From the NCBI GenBank assembly GCA_015039465.1, contig MU130237.1, forward strand, positions 1 through 64,000: 64,000 nt of DNA, in the 5' to 3' direction. The notes beneath the pieces are model-generated. The model was not told the origin of the DNA and searched no databases. It saw only the letters and a program-made list of their open reading frames with translations. Within the stretch, counting starts at the first letter, position 1. The number at the start of each line of letters is the position of its first letter. The stretch is from Phlegmacium glaucopus. Taxonomy: Eukaryota; Basidiomycota; Agaricomycetes; Agaricales; Cortinariaceae. Of the stretch, positions 1 through 10,445 are shown piece by piece. The translations under genes and the position numbers were made by a program.

Positions 1-221
1 CCTTATTTATTTAAATAGTATTTCTTTGTAACAAAAAAAAAAAGTTAAAAGTGAACCGTCAGCAAGGTAATTTGTCGACGAAGTCGACCGCTAGTGATAA
101 AGTGATGACAATCGATCACTATATATATCCCAATTCGACGGCCCTTTGGTGGGTGGGTTGATTTGGCGTTCTCGGTCAAAAATCAACATATTTTGAACAT
201 CACGTGGTATGTCTAATCTTA

Positions 222-517
222 TTATTGTATTTCTCACGTGACTTTGCCAGGGTCACTGTCACAACTTGTTTTGCAGGCCATCTTCGAAGCGTTGCTGCAC
301 CCTCAATTCTACGTATAATGCCTTGAAACTTCGTATATAGTCTTAGATATGCATTGTCTTTGTGCTCCGACCACCATGAGCTCTATTTATTCATTTTTTA
401 TTTTCCGATTTTTATGGTGTGATCAAACATACCTACCATGATCAATCGCCCTCCCATATGAGTTTGAACGTGTATCATATCCTAAAAATATTTGTGTACA
501 CTCTATAGTATGTAATA
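222..517 (+). repeat. Left terminal inverted repeat of the large element
   Basis: This 296-bp stretch matches the reverse complement of 10446-10741 with only a few mismatches (for example near 439-453). It begins TTATTGTATTTCTCACGTG. The first mismatch outside lies just beyond the shared TA at 220-221. The transposase start codon is 136 bp inside its inner edge. Confidence 0.88.
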
Positions 518-2024
518 AAGGTGTATAAATATTTTCAAAGCAGTTGGAACTATGGCTGGATCTCAACCTGCAACTTGGTTGAAAAGATACATTTTTCAGC
601 AGACTATTACCATAAGCAGACATGGTTGAAAATGAAACTCTCTCACCACCACTATGCCTCAAGGTCAAGCTGTCCCAGAAGCTATTCAGTGGATAATCAT
701 CCAGCTTAGTACAACGATACCAACTGATGAAATATCTGGGTACACTGATATCAGCACTCGTAAAATCCGAGATATCCTTGCTCATTTCAAGAAAACGGGA
801 GGCATCAAGGCCTCAAAGCGCGAACAACCAACCCTTCACAAATCACTTCAAGATGAGGACATTCAGGTATACATAATTTGCTACATGTTATTTATTTATT
901 TAAACTACACTGACTATGCTTTAAAGCATCTTTTCAACACTATTGATACTTCCCCGGATCTGTATTTGGATGAGCTGCGGTTGGAACTTCAAGAAAGACA
1001 TGGGGTGTCAGTTTCTATATCGACAATCTGGAGGACACTCAGAAAGGGGGGCTATACTATGAAGAAGGTGCGTAACAATCATGCCCTGGCAGGTGCAGTG
1101 CTACACTGCTGAATAGCTCTCTCATGTTGCAATTGAGCGAAGCGCTGAGAAACGAGCTAATTTCGCAGCTTGCATAGGTACTTACAATAGCGACCAACTC
1201 GTCTTTGTGGATGAGAGTGCCGTTGATCGCTGCACAACATACCGTGGACAGGCCTGGGCTATACATGGTCGAAAGGCGACAAGGAAAGCCTTTTTTTGCC
1301 ATGGCAAGAGGTAAGTGAAAGCAAGCAAAACTAGATATGGTGGAGACTCACCTATTCTTTTTCAAGGTATTCTGTACTGCCTGCTGTCGCGCACCAATAC
1401 TGATTGGTAGCGTGAGAAGAAAGCTTAAAAGTTGCCATCATGAAAATAAGCGGACTTTGAATTTGCTTACCTATTTTGGAAGCGGCCCTGAATCACGTTC
1501 CTGGTCAACAAAACCATTCGTTCAACGATAACCTCCTCATCGCTCATCATATCCTCAATGTCTTCCACTATGTTGTCTATCATTTACACTATCAACATGC
1601 TCCTTAACATCTACCATCCGTTTGTCCCTTGGCTAGTGATACAACAAAGCGATCAATCTACTATTCGCATCGGTCATCGGCTCGCGTTTGATCGTATCTT
1701 TGGTCCATCATTTCAAGAATGGCCCGTTTATGGATGCATCAGCTACATCTCCCATTATGTCAAAGGCTTTGTCATCGTTGTTGTGGCTATGGACCCACAA
1801 GTCTTCGCCTCAGCTATCTATCTTGCCATACCTCGCTCCTGGATCTCACTCAGTCCCCTATCCTCACTCATCTACCTCTTATCTTATCATTCACTGCCAA
1901 AACCATCATTCACGCGGTACCTGAAGCCTTCCCACCCTCTTTATGACAATTTAGGAAGTCCAGGAGGATCACGACTAAGCAGGAATTGCAGATGAATCAG
2001 CAGCAGAGGATTATTCTCGCAGTG

Positions 2025-2726
2025 TGTCAAGTGTTATCAAGGCTGCGCGACATGGGATCATGGGCAAGTAGTGTTTTCTCGGGAACAAGGCTGCGCCTTT
2101 CAAGTGTTGACTCAGGACCTTTCACATTTTTGACATGACCACACGCCTATGGAGTCGATATATTTTTGCTATTGGACTATGTACACTGCCTTCTTTTCTT
2201 TTCTCTCGCACTTTGACACTTTACAGATTTTTTTATTGTTCCTTCTTCTTTTCCATTGTTCTTTTCTTCTCGCAGCTGTCCTCTCTTTATCTTTCTTCCT
2301 TTGACAGCGCGTACTTGTTTCTTTTTATTGTTTTACATAGCCTCATCCTTAGGGTATAAATACTGCTCTTTTGTACCAGGATAGGTAGTTCAGTTCAATT
2401 CATTCTTACCCCCTCCACTTCATCATCATCTCAGTGGAATTCCAGTGAATTCCTCCCTTAAGTTCGCTTTTCTTGCCCCTTACTGTCAATCTATCCCCTA
2501 TCCCTCAACCGCTATAGTCTTACTGACGACTCTCTCTTGCTCATCCTCATCCTCGTCTTATACCTCATTCATCTTCCAAGACCTTCATCCTCCTCCTTCT
2601 CTTCTCTATTCTTTCCTCTTACCTCTGTGTGTTAAAAGTCAAGGTTATACCTTCCCTAAACGAACGACAGGGAGTCTCTTGACCTAAGGTCTGGTCCACT
2701 GCTCTCTGGTTGGTGTTTATATACAA
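2025..2726 (+). repeat. LTR-like segment, left arm of the palindrome
   Basis: About 700 bp starting TGTCAAGTG and ending near TATATACAACA. It contains a TATA box (TATAAA at 2355-2360) followed by a pyrimidine-rich leader, the layout of a U3-R-U5 LTR. Just after it, near 2737-2760, comes a GC-rich stretch (AGCGCGGTAGCGCATTC) that resembles an initiator-tRNA primer binding site. The LTR reading is inference from layout only; no gag or pol remains. Confidence 0.45.
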
Positions 2727-2768
2727 CAACAACAACGATTTATAGCGCGGTAGCGCATTCTTAGGTTA

Positions 2769-3472
2769 GGTTGTATATAAACACCAACCAGAGAGCAGTG
2801 GACCAGACCTTAGGTCAAGAGACTCCCTGTTGTTCGTTTAGGGAAGGTGTAACCTTGACTTTTATTACACAGAGGTTAGGGAGCAAGAGTAGAGGTGAGG
2901 AGGATGAGGATGAAGGTCTTGGAAGATGAATGAGGGTGTAGGACGAGGATGAGGATGAGCAAGAGAGAGTCTTTAGTAAGACTATAGCGGTTGAGGGATA
3001 GGGGATAGATTGACAGATAAGGGGTTGGAAAAGCGAACTTGAGGGAGGAATTCACTGGAATTCCACTGAGATGATGAAAGTGGGGGGTAAGAATGAATTG
3101 AACTGAACTACCTATCCTGGTACAAAAGAGCAGTATTTATACCCTAAGGATGAGGCTATGTAGAACAATAAAAAAGAAAGAAGTACGCGCTGTCAAAGGA
3201 AGAAAGATAAAGAGAGGACAGCTGCGAGAAGAAAAGAACAATGGAAAAGAAAAAGGAACAATAAAAAAATCTGTAAAGTGTCAAAGTGCGAGAGAAAAGA
3301 AGAGAAGGCAGTGTACATAGTCCAATAGCAAAAATATATCGACTCCATAGGCGTGTGGTCATGTCAAAAATGTGAAAGGTCCTGAGTCAACACTTGAAAG
3401 GCGCAGCCTTGTTCCCGAGAAAACACTACTTGCCCATGATCCCATGTCGCGCAGCCTTGATAACACTTGACA
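2769..3472 (-). repeat. LTR-like segment, right arm of the palindrome
   Basis: Inverted copy of 2025-2726. The two LTR-like units point at each other across the 42-bp spacer, with TATA boxes near 2357 and 3138. Head-to-head LTRs are not a normal retrotransposon product. Confidence 0.45.
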
Positions 3473-4812
3473 CTCTGCGAGAATAATCCTCTGCTGCTGA
3501 TTCATCTGCAATTCCTGCTTAGTCGTGATCCTCCTGGACTTCCTAAATTGTCATAAAGAGGGTGGGAAGGCTTCAGGTACCGCGTGAATGATGGTTTTGG
3601 CAGTGAATGATAAGATAAGAGGTAGATGAGTGAGGATAGGGGACTGAGTGAGATCCAGGAGCGAGGTATGGCAAGATAGATAGCTGAGGCGAAGACTTGT
3701 GGGTCCATAGCCACAACAACAATGACAAAGCCTTTGACATAATGGGAGATGTAGCTGATGCGTCCATAAACGGGCCGTTCTTGAAATGATGGGCCAAAGA
3801 TACGATCAAACGCGAGCCGATGACCGATGCGAATAGTAGATTGATCGCTTTGTTGTATCACTAGCCAAGGGACAAACGGATGGTAGATGTTAAGGAGCAT
3901 GTTGATAGTGTAAATGATAGACAACATAGTGGAAGACATTGAGGATATGATGAGCGATGAGGAGGTTATCGTTGAACGAATGGTTTTGTTGACCAGGAAC
4001 GCGATTCAGGGCCGCTTCCAAAATAGGTAAGCAAATTCAAAGTCCGCTTATTTTCATGATGGCAACTTTTAAGCTTTCTTCTCACGCTACCAATCAGTAT
4101 TGGTGCGCGACAGCGCTATCTCTCGAAGAAGGTGTTCTTCATTGTGACATCATTGAAGGCGCTTTTGACACAGCAAATTTCTACAAATTCATTGAGCGTA
4201 CCCTCAACCATATGCAACCCTTTCCAGCCCCTAACTCTGTGATTGTGATGGACAACTGCCATATTCACAAACATTCAGATATACAAGATCTCATTGAATC
4301 TCAGTAACTGTCATTGCTTTCATATATCTTCATATATTTCCAATACTAATGTTATGTTAGGGGGATGCGCTGCAAATTCTTACCACCATATTCTCCAGAT
4401 TACAACCCGATCGAGCTGCTCTTCTCTGCCATGAAATACCGCCTCCAACGCAACAGCATTTATGTTTGCTTTGCTATGAATGAGTTATCGGAAACGGAGA
4501 TCCATTCCACCCTTACCGAAGCAGTCTGCGACGTCACTCAACAAGATACCTTTGGTTGGTATAGGCATTGTGGTTATGTATGATTTTTGTTGTTTGTGAT
4601 GCCTGGTAACTACAATGTATTTATTTCTTGGGCATGTCTACTTTCTTACACCAAGTAGATCAAATCAGTGCAGCTCTTATGTACCAGACCTCTGTATACC
4701 TGTTTGTTGTTTGAAATAATCGAGTCACTTGTCACAATTCCAACAAATGTTTCTCTGTATCATCCCTGTGCCTCCATCTGCTCGCAGTCTCTGTATCATC
4801 TTCTCATTCACA

Positions 4813-5519
4813 ATGCAGGTCGACTCTGAACACAAACATAGGAAAGGAAAGGAACTACCTCAAAGAGATCTACAGCCAACAGATCTCGATGAGAAACTCG
4901 CAGCGCTTCGTAGAAGAACAACGTGGTCAGCACTACTTTTAACTCTCTCTCTTCTTCACATCTCTTATAAATCCTTGATTTCAGTTCAATGCATCCTAGA
5001 GATAAAGTGGTGCGAATGCAGTATCAAGTCATCCTCCGATAGAACATTCTCCAAAGTCGACTGCCTTACCATCAGTCCCCCCTCGTCAATCCCCTTCGTC
5101 TCCTCATGTCGTTATCTCTCGTCCAATTCCAGAGGCTGATCCAGAAGATTTCTCCCGCAGACTCGGGATCTCTTCCTCTCCCTCTCCAAGGCCTTACACA
5201 GTCTACTAATTCACATAAAGCTAGAAAGCTTTTCAATCCAGACACCGACCCAATTCCTATAAGACAAATAGCTGAACCAGAATCCATATCAGTGTCCATA
5301 GGCACCCCACAAGCTTCCCGTCCTCCCCCCCCACCATCAAATCACAGAGACGACCCACCAAGTATAACATCATTGTTCGTCTATGGACTTATGCTTTCCA
5401 CAAACTACTCAAATCCCTCTGTGATGCTGTTTTTGCTTCCCCATTGGCTTTCGAACATCTTCAAGAATTCATATATTACGCACAGCTACACATTCTATAA
5501 AGGTCTTCTTGAAGAACCC
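4813..5519 (+). pseudogene. Captured EST1/SMG-type gene, 5' piece
   Basis: This is a broken copy of the N-terminal and central part of a protein that I match to fungal EST1 DNA/RNA-binding domain (telomerase or mRNA-decay type) proteins. It reads MQVDSEHKHRKGKELPQRD, a proline/serine-rich stretch (RPIPEADPEDFSRRLG in another frame, about 5122-5170), KLFNPDTDPIPI, and LAFEHLQEFIYYAQLHI at about 5440-5490. Reading needs several frame changes, so it cannot be translated. Its 3' continuation lies at 6540-7158, beyond an inserted helicase fragment. The family assignment rests mainly on that continuation and on my recall of the family. Confidence 0.55.
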
Positions 5520-6535
5520 AATGAGATGATTGGTAGCGACGCCAGACCAACCCCAATTCAATCTTTGAGTCTAAAATGGCTACTTGCGCATCCTGGTGCT
5601 CAATTGCCAAATGTTGATACGGGGCCCGGACGGTGGCAACAGTTCTTACTAGCTTCTGAGACTGGTTCAGGAAAATCCATCGCCTACCTCCTTCCCCTTC
5701 TACAAAATCTCAAAGAAGCAGAGTTCGTTTCTAAGGACGCGTCTCTTTCATCACAGCCCAGCTTGCAAAGGCCGTATAACCCTCGTGGACTTATCCTAGC
5801 ACCAACTCACGAGCTCTCTCGGCAGCTTTCTGGTTTTGCGAAGTCCCACCTTCACGAAATCAAGCTTCGAGTTCTTTGCGGCACCAGTCAGGCTAGCGAA
5901 AAGGGCACCAGTCGGCGCGACTCGACTTCAAGTGAGATGTCTTCAAAGTTCTCAGATACCTCTGGTGGTCCTTTGGGTGAGTTCCAGGTTGCAAAATCCT
6001 CTCATCCCATGAAGAAACCAAGGATGGGATGAGATGAAATGGTTGTGGTTGGAAAGTGGAAGAGTAAACCTGAATTAGGGTTGGCTAACGTCGAATGGGT
6101 TGTCGTTGACGAAGCTGATGTTTTATTCGGTGAGTTTTGAGTTGATTTATCTATTTCTCTTCATGTTCGTCTCTCATCGTTGATTTTAGATCCCAATTTT
6201 CAAGAGACTACTCGAACTCTACTAGCCAATATTAGTTCTGCTCGTGGGCATCTGATGCCCATTTTACCATCAACTAAACTATCCACTATGAATCTGCAAC
6301 CTTTGACTCCCATGGCATCAGAGCCCATTAACTACCCCTTCAACCTTCTCCTAACCAGTGCTCTGAATTGATCCTGAATTCTCTCAATCTCTACCTTGAA
6401 AAACATCATCCGTCACTTATCCAACTCGCTTCTCCCCACCTCCATCATTTGCCTAAAACTTTACAAACTGAATATGTCAACTGGACGGGCGGCAACAAGT
6501 TGGCTGATGTTGAGCATCGGATTCGGCGAGTATGG
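5520..6535 (+). pseudogene. Captured MRH4-type mitochondrial DEAD-box helicase fragment
   Basis: MRH4 is an RNA helicase needed for mitochondrial ribosome assembly. Visible motifs in order are: Q motif (ARPTPIQSLSLKWL), motif I (ASETGSGKS, about 5655), motif Ia (LAPTHELSRQ, about 5800), motif II (VVDEADVLF, about 6105) and the remains of motif III (LLLTSA, about 6350). It is disabled by an in-frame stop at about 6030 and a frameshift near 6365; the shifted frame reads LPKTLQTEYVNWTGGNKLAD. It ends at ERIRRVW-like sequence near 6535, so the C-terminal helicase domain is missing. It joins the preceding EST1-type piece almost in frame (KGLLEEP|NEMIGSD), which makes a chimera. Confidence 0.78.
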
Positions 6536-6539
6536 TGAT

Positions 6540-7158
6540 ACTGGCGGTAAAGGTGGGCTTACCATTAAGGCTGTGTCAGAAGCTACTGCAGCCGAGCCTT
6601 CAGAGAAGGGGAAGGACGCCGGGAAATTGCCTCCTGGTTCTGCAAAATCAGTGAGCGATGCTCCTGCTGCAAGAATTGATGATAGTCCATCTCCAAGTAT
6701 CGGGGTTGTGGCCGCGCATTTGTTGGAGGTGGAACCTGAGAAAGAACAATGGAGAAATATCGCTAGAGATTGGTATGCCGCTGGGATAGCTGAGCAACCC
6801 GGTACGGGCAAGTTGCATCATCAACTGGGTCTGCTGTCAAGAGAGGTGGAAGGTGAAGAGTTACGAGGAGTGCATCATTTCATTAAAAGGTACGTTGTTT
6901 TAGAATTAATCTGCAATCTATCACCACTGATTTACTCCTGTTCTTGCCTGTATGACGACCCTACATCCATTCTCTACATCTCGCAAATCTATCCTTCCCA
7001 TCTGGTCACACGCTGCCCAAGCATGTCGCTCCATACCCAACACCAAAGCCTCAGATCTCTTTGTCCTCCTCCACGGAATGCTATTCACCAACATCCAACT
7101 AGACGATTTCCAACCCACCCTACTTGTCAACCATCCCAATATGCTTGATCAACATTGA
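6540..7158 (+). pseudogene. Captured EST1/SMG-type gene, 3' piece
   Basis: Continuation of the EST1-type sequence after the helicase fragment. It reads GGLTIKAVSEATAAEPSEKG, then ISDAPAARIDDSPSPS-like sequence, WRNIARDWYAAGIAEQPGTG, KLHHQLGLLSREVEGEELRG, an intron near 6890-6950, and MTTLHPFSTSRKSILPIWS with SDLFVLLHGMLFTNIQLDDF. The run GTGKLHHQLGLLSRE belongs to the TPR-like EST1 DNA/RNA-binding domain. The intron donor GTACGT is present, but I find no AG at the expected acceptor before the MTTL segment, a sign of decay. The sequence ends abruptly after IQLDDFQPTL, so only an internal slice was captured. Confidence 0.65.
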
Positions 7159-8723
7159 ACCCATTTTGTCGTCTTCGCACTCTCATCAACCTCATCCACC
7201 CTTTTCAACAGCTCCTTTTTTGTTGTATATGCTACTAGTAGAGCCTAGGTATGCACATATATAGATTTGTATCAATATAATGGAGCAGAAAGGTGCCAAT
7301 TTGTGAAATTCAAATTCAATTCAAATTGAAAAGGTTGGTTATGTACATGGGACCCTTATTGTACCTCTCGTTCATCAACCATGGGTGGGGCAGCAAAGAA
7401 AAAATGTGCAGCAGAAGCAAAAGCAACTTGTAAGGCCAAAAAAGACACTGAGAAGGCAATACAGCCTGCGGAAGATCCCACCTCTACTGAGCCAACTTCA
7501 TCTGGCGCCAAACTCTCCAACCAATCCAAAAAACCAAGGGCGGCTCCGCAGAACAAGCTGCCTCGTGTACCCTCTACAGGCTCCACTCGTCGCTCTACCT
7601 GCTTACACAGTGTCCCGGCAGCTGTCTCTGGTAAAAAAACTGCATCAGCCAACCTCAATGAAAGTATCGAGACACACCCACATCGCTCAGCCACCATTGC
7701 AGCTAAGGTCTTACTCCAGAAATTACAGCTTGATGAAGCCAAAAGCTCCGATTTTGAAGAGAATCCAGACAGTGAATTTGATGACGAAGATATGGGATTG
7801 GAGGATGGGGATGGCGGAACAATTGGTGGTGATGAAAGTGAGAGTTTGTCAGAGGTGGAATTGGTTGAAGGTAGTGATATAGGGATAGGAATACGGCAAG
7901 GGAAGGGCCTTGCTGGAGCATCATCTGCATCGCGTGAAGTACAAAAGAGAGCCTCAAAGATCCAAGTCATCAAAGCGGAGGAATCTAGCAATACCGATAC
8001 CGATGAATTTGGTAAGTCCGATCCAGCAAGTTAGATTTTAACTCTAGAGACTGATATGTATTGACAGAAACCTTTGAGATGACATTCGAGATCAATGACA
8101 AAGTTAGAGGATCATGCAAAAACCTCACCCTATCATCCTTGACCCCTTGGAGCGTTCTGCGGGACAAGATAGCACAAGCCCTCAATATCCACCCAGAATC
8201 TCTAAAACTCCAGTACCGTTTCTCGAATGAAAAAAACAACACACTCCCATTCAACCTCAGTTCCCACAACGACTACATCAAAATGCAAGATCAACTCAAG
8301 CCGTTTGTTGTTCCGAAGATCTTGGCAAACAGCAAGCCTTCAAAAAGTGCTAGGAAGCTGGTCACAGTGCAATTATTTAACAAGGAAGGAGATGACATAC
8401 CCGGGCCTCAGGCTGGTGGGAAAGGTGTGAAGGTGAGTAGATCACCATCGCTTCAATGATAAGTTATTTACCTATATTTCGTGACACAGAAGTTGGCCAA
8501 ACCCGCCAATGCCAGTATCCCAACAGCCCAGGATGAACTCTTTGAAAAAAAAAAAGAAGTTATCAAACGACTCACACAGCGTTGGCAATGTGATATTCAT
8601 TTGCTCCCAGACAAACCAGCATTGTGTTGGATTCTGATTGAGCAGCGGCCACATGGTAATTGTTCATCAGGAAAAATGATTTTGGCCCTAGGTAGCCTTG
8701 GGTAATTTGTTAGTATCACATCA

Positions 8724-8796
8724 CTACTCAGGACATCCCAGGACACCCCAGGACACCCAAGGACACCTCAGGACATCCTAGAGCAGCACAGGTAAA
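8724..8796 (+). repeat. Short tandem repeats, unit about CCAGGACAC
   Basis: About six imperfect copies of a 9-11 bp unit of the type CAGGACAcCC lie inside the left shoulder of the MITE. Confidence 0.7.
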
Positions 8797-9365
8797 ATTT
8801 TGAGTGTCACCCATTTTCTCAGGACACCTTTAGTGTATCCTGGTGCATTGACCATCTGGATTAAATCACATCAGGAGGCCCTGGGAGTCCCTTAGAATTT
8901 ATGAATTTTGCTAGAAAATCTTTAACTGCCGTGTCCAGGAAAGTATTTTGCAGTTTTCTCAATAAGGAGAGCTGCTATTAATATAATTTAAACATATTCA
9001 GGGTCCTAAAACAATTCTCTACCATCTTTAAAAAATTTCCTTTTTTGGAATTTATGTAATCTACCCTGACCCAGCACCATATGCTTGAAATCATGCTTAT
9101 CTGTGATCATGTGACCAATGGTCTGTGCGCCATCCAAAAGATATATAAACCACCTACAATTTTGTTTTCTTATTCCCTACTTCCCCAGTATTATTATACT
9201 AGTATATTTATGTATCACTATTTTATTATTATTTTATTACTAGTACTATATATGATGTTTAGAATAATTGAATACAATTTTATTGTTATTATTATTCTGT
9301 TGTGTGAGACCACTCAAATATCTGGTTTATATATGTTTTCTAGCATCAGATCCAAAGGGACTAAG

Positions 9366-9445
9366 GCTGCCTCAGGATGCTCTCAGGTTGCCTCAGGTTG
9401 CCTCAGGACGCTCTCAGGTTGCCTCAGGTTGCCCCAGGACAGCCT
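9366..9445 (+). repeat. Short tandem repeats, unit about CTCAGGTTGC
   Basis: About seven imperfect copies of a 10-11 bp unit (TGCCTCAGGTTGCCTCAGG type) lie inside the right shoulder of the MITE. The core CAGGA/CAGGT is shared with the left array, so the two arrays may have one origin. Confidence 0.7.
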
Positions 9446-10445
9446 AAGACTTTTCATACATAGGTAACTTGCACCCCAGGGCGACCTCTTGACCTGAGCG
9501 CCCTGAGCTGCCTGGGGCACCCCAGGACATTTCAGGATGGCCTAGGGCACAAGTCATTTTTCCTGATGTTATCCCATCACCCAATCAAACATCAATTTCT
9601 GGGCTTTGTGTGTCGTAAGTTACTGAGCAGTTGTACGCGTGAATGAATTTTCTAACCAGAATAATCTGTTATTTCAGGCCCAGGACCCTACTGTCTACTC
9701 AGTTGAAGAAAAGCCACTACACCTCAATCTCCTGAACAATGTGCCTTGCCGTCACGGTTCCTCTTCAAATCAGAATAATGTACCACCACCGCCTCTGCAC
9801 ATGCCATATGGATTTTACCCACCATCTTATTTCCCTATGCCACAATGGGCTGGTTTCCAGCAACCTCCCAGCTCGCAAGCATTTGGGGCTCCACAGCCAA
9901 ATCCAACTGCGCCCACAGGACCTGTCAAAGGGCCAAAAATTTCCGAGTGGCTTGAGTATTGTGACCGCAAGGGCGAGAACTTTTCTTCACTTGCGTACAA
10001 ATTCACCAAGCAGGGTTATTGAACAATTGATCAGCTGACTGGGTCTCGGGTGTCGGTAGAAAATCTTTCAAATTGGCTTCAGATTGGGAAGGGTACAGCA
10101 GATTTGATTATTCAATATGCCGGAGAGGATATGGCATTAGTTAGAGATGGTAAGTTTGCAATGGATCCCATTCCAACTCATTCTGGTCCTCGAACATGGG
10201 ATTTTGAGTGAAATTATGGATATTTTAGCACGAATTTGGGGATAGAATTGTTTTAGTTCTTCACTTCGCCAATCAAACAAATTTATTTTCTTTTTTCTGG
10301 AGTATGATGCTGTGCTTAAGATTATTTCCGTGGTACAACAAGCTGTAAGTGTGCAGATACTCCCAGAAATGATGTCAACCCATACCAAAATGTCATTCTA
10401 CATCCAGCCATAGTGCTGATTATCCCAAAAACATCTATGCATCCT

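Larger units (their letters stand above)
1385..4112. repeat. 2.73-kb near-perfect palindrome inserted in the transposase
   Basis: Arms 1385-2726 and 2769-4112 are reverse complements with few mismatches and a spacer of about 42 bp. The ends read TGTCGCGCACC and GGTGCGCGACA. The dinucleotide GC flanks both sides (1383-1384 and 4113-4114), and removing one copy restores the transposase frame. Each arm carries the same 145-codon open frame (1558-1995 plus; 3502-3939 minus). I do not recognise it, and it may be chance. The inner half of each arm looks like a long terminal repeat. It could be a foldback element with very long TIRs or a snap-back duplicate of a retroelement fragment. Similarity of the arms implies a recent origin. 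Confidence 0.85.
654..4583 (+). pseudogene. Tc1/mariner (IS630-type) DDE transposase, split by a palindromic insertion
   Basis: This would encode the transposase that cuts and pastes the element at TA sites. Readable exons are 654-866 (helix-turn-helix region, MPQGQAVPEAIQWIII), 927-1067, 1117-1310, 1367-1384, then 4115-4303 and 4361-4583, with short GT-AG introns. The catalytic triad is visible: first D in LVFVDESAVDR (about 1200), second D in VIVMDNCHIHKH (about 4250), and E in SPDYNPIELLFSAMK (about 4400). The protein ends GWYRHCGYV, as family members do. The 2.73-kb palindrome interrupts it after LPA in the segment SVLPA|LSLEEG. If the insertion and one copy of the duplicated GC are removed, the frame runs through. 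I see no other disabling change, so it was probably functional before the insertion. Total about 335 residues, normal for the family. Confidence 0.88.
8665..9568. mobile_element. MITE-like insertion in the SAM-like gene
   Basis: 904-bp non-coding insertion whose ends are inverted repeats of about 30 bp: CATCAGGAAAAATGATTTTG at 8665 onward, mirrored at 9536-9568. TT stands on both sides (8663-8664 and 9569-9570). Removing the insert and one TT restores the coding frame NCYPITQSNINF. The middle is AT-rich, and both shoulders carry short CCAGGACACC or CTCAGGTTGC repeats. No transposase frame is seen. Confidence 0.8.
7381..10212 (+). pseudogene. SAM-like accessory protein of the element, broken
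   Basis: This belongs to a basidiomycete protein type that I associate with multicopy transposons; its biochemical role is unknown to me. Exon 7381-8011 gives a basic, serine-rich N-terminus and an acidic stretch (DFEENPDSEFDDEDMGLED). Exon 8068-8432 begins FEMTFEINDKVRG. Exon 8490-8664 ends at a MITE insertion and resumes at 9571 as YPITQSNINFWALCV, with a donor at 9617-9620. The last exon starts about 9680 (AQDPTVYSVEEKPLHLN). It has a proline/tyrosine-rich linker and a SAM-like domain (ISEWLEYCDRKGENFSSLAY then VENLSNWLQIGKGTADLIIQ). A TGA at about 10020 lies inside that domain. Two independent lesions make it a pseudogene. Confidence 0.7.

Noticed and set aside
1558..1995. 145-codon open frame in each palindrome arm
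   Set aside because: No family motif; the duplication is explained by the palindrome. Kept only as a note in the repeat entry.
8724..9445. CRISPR-like array
   Set aside because: The repeats are short, imperfect and contiguous without unique spacers, and the genome is eukaryotic.
9081..9467. 128-codon plus-strand frame
   Set aside because: It lies inside the MITE and reads through its AT-rich core and tandem repeats; low-complexity translation.
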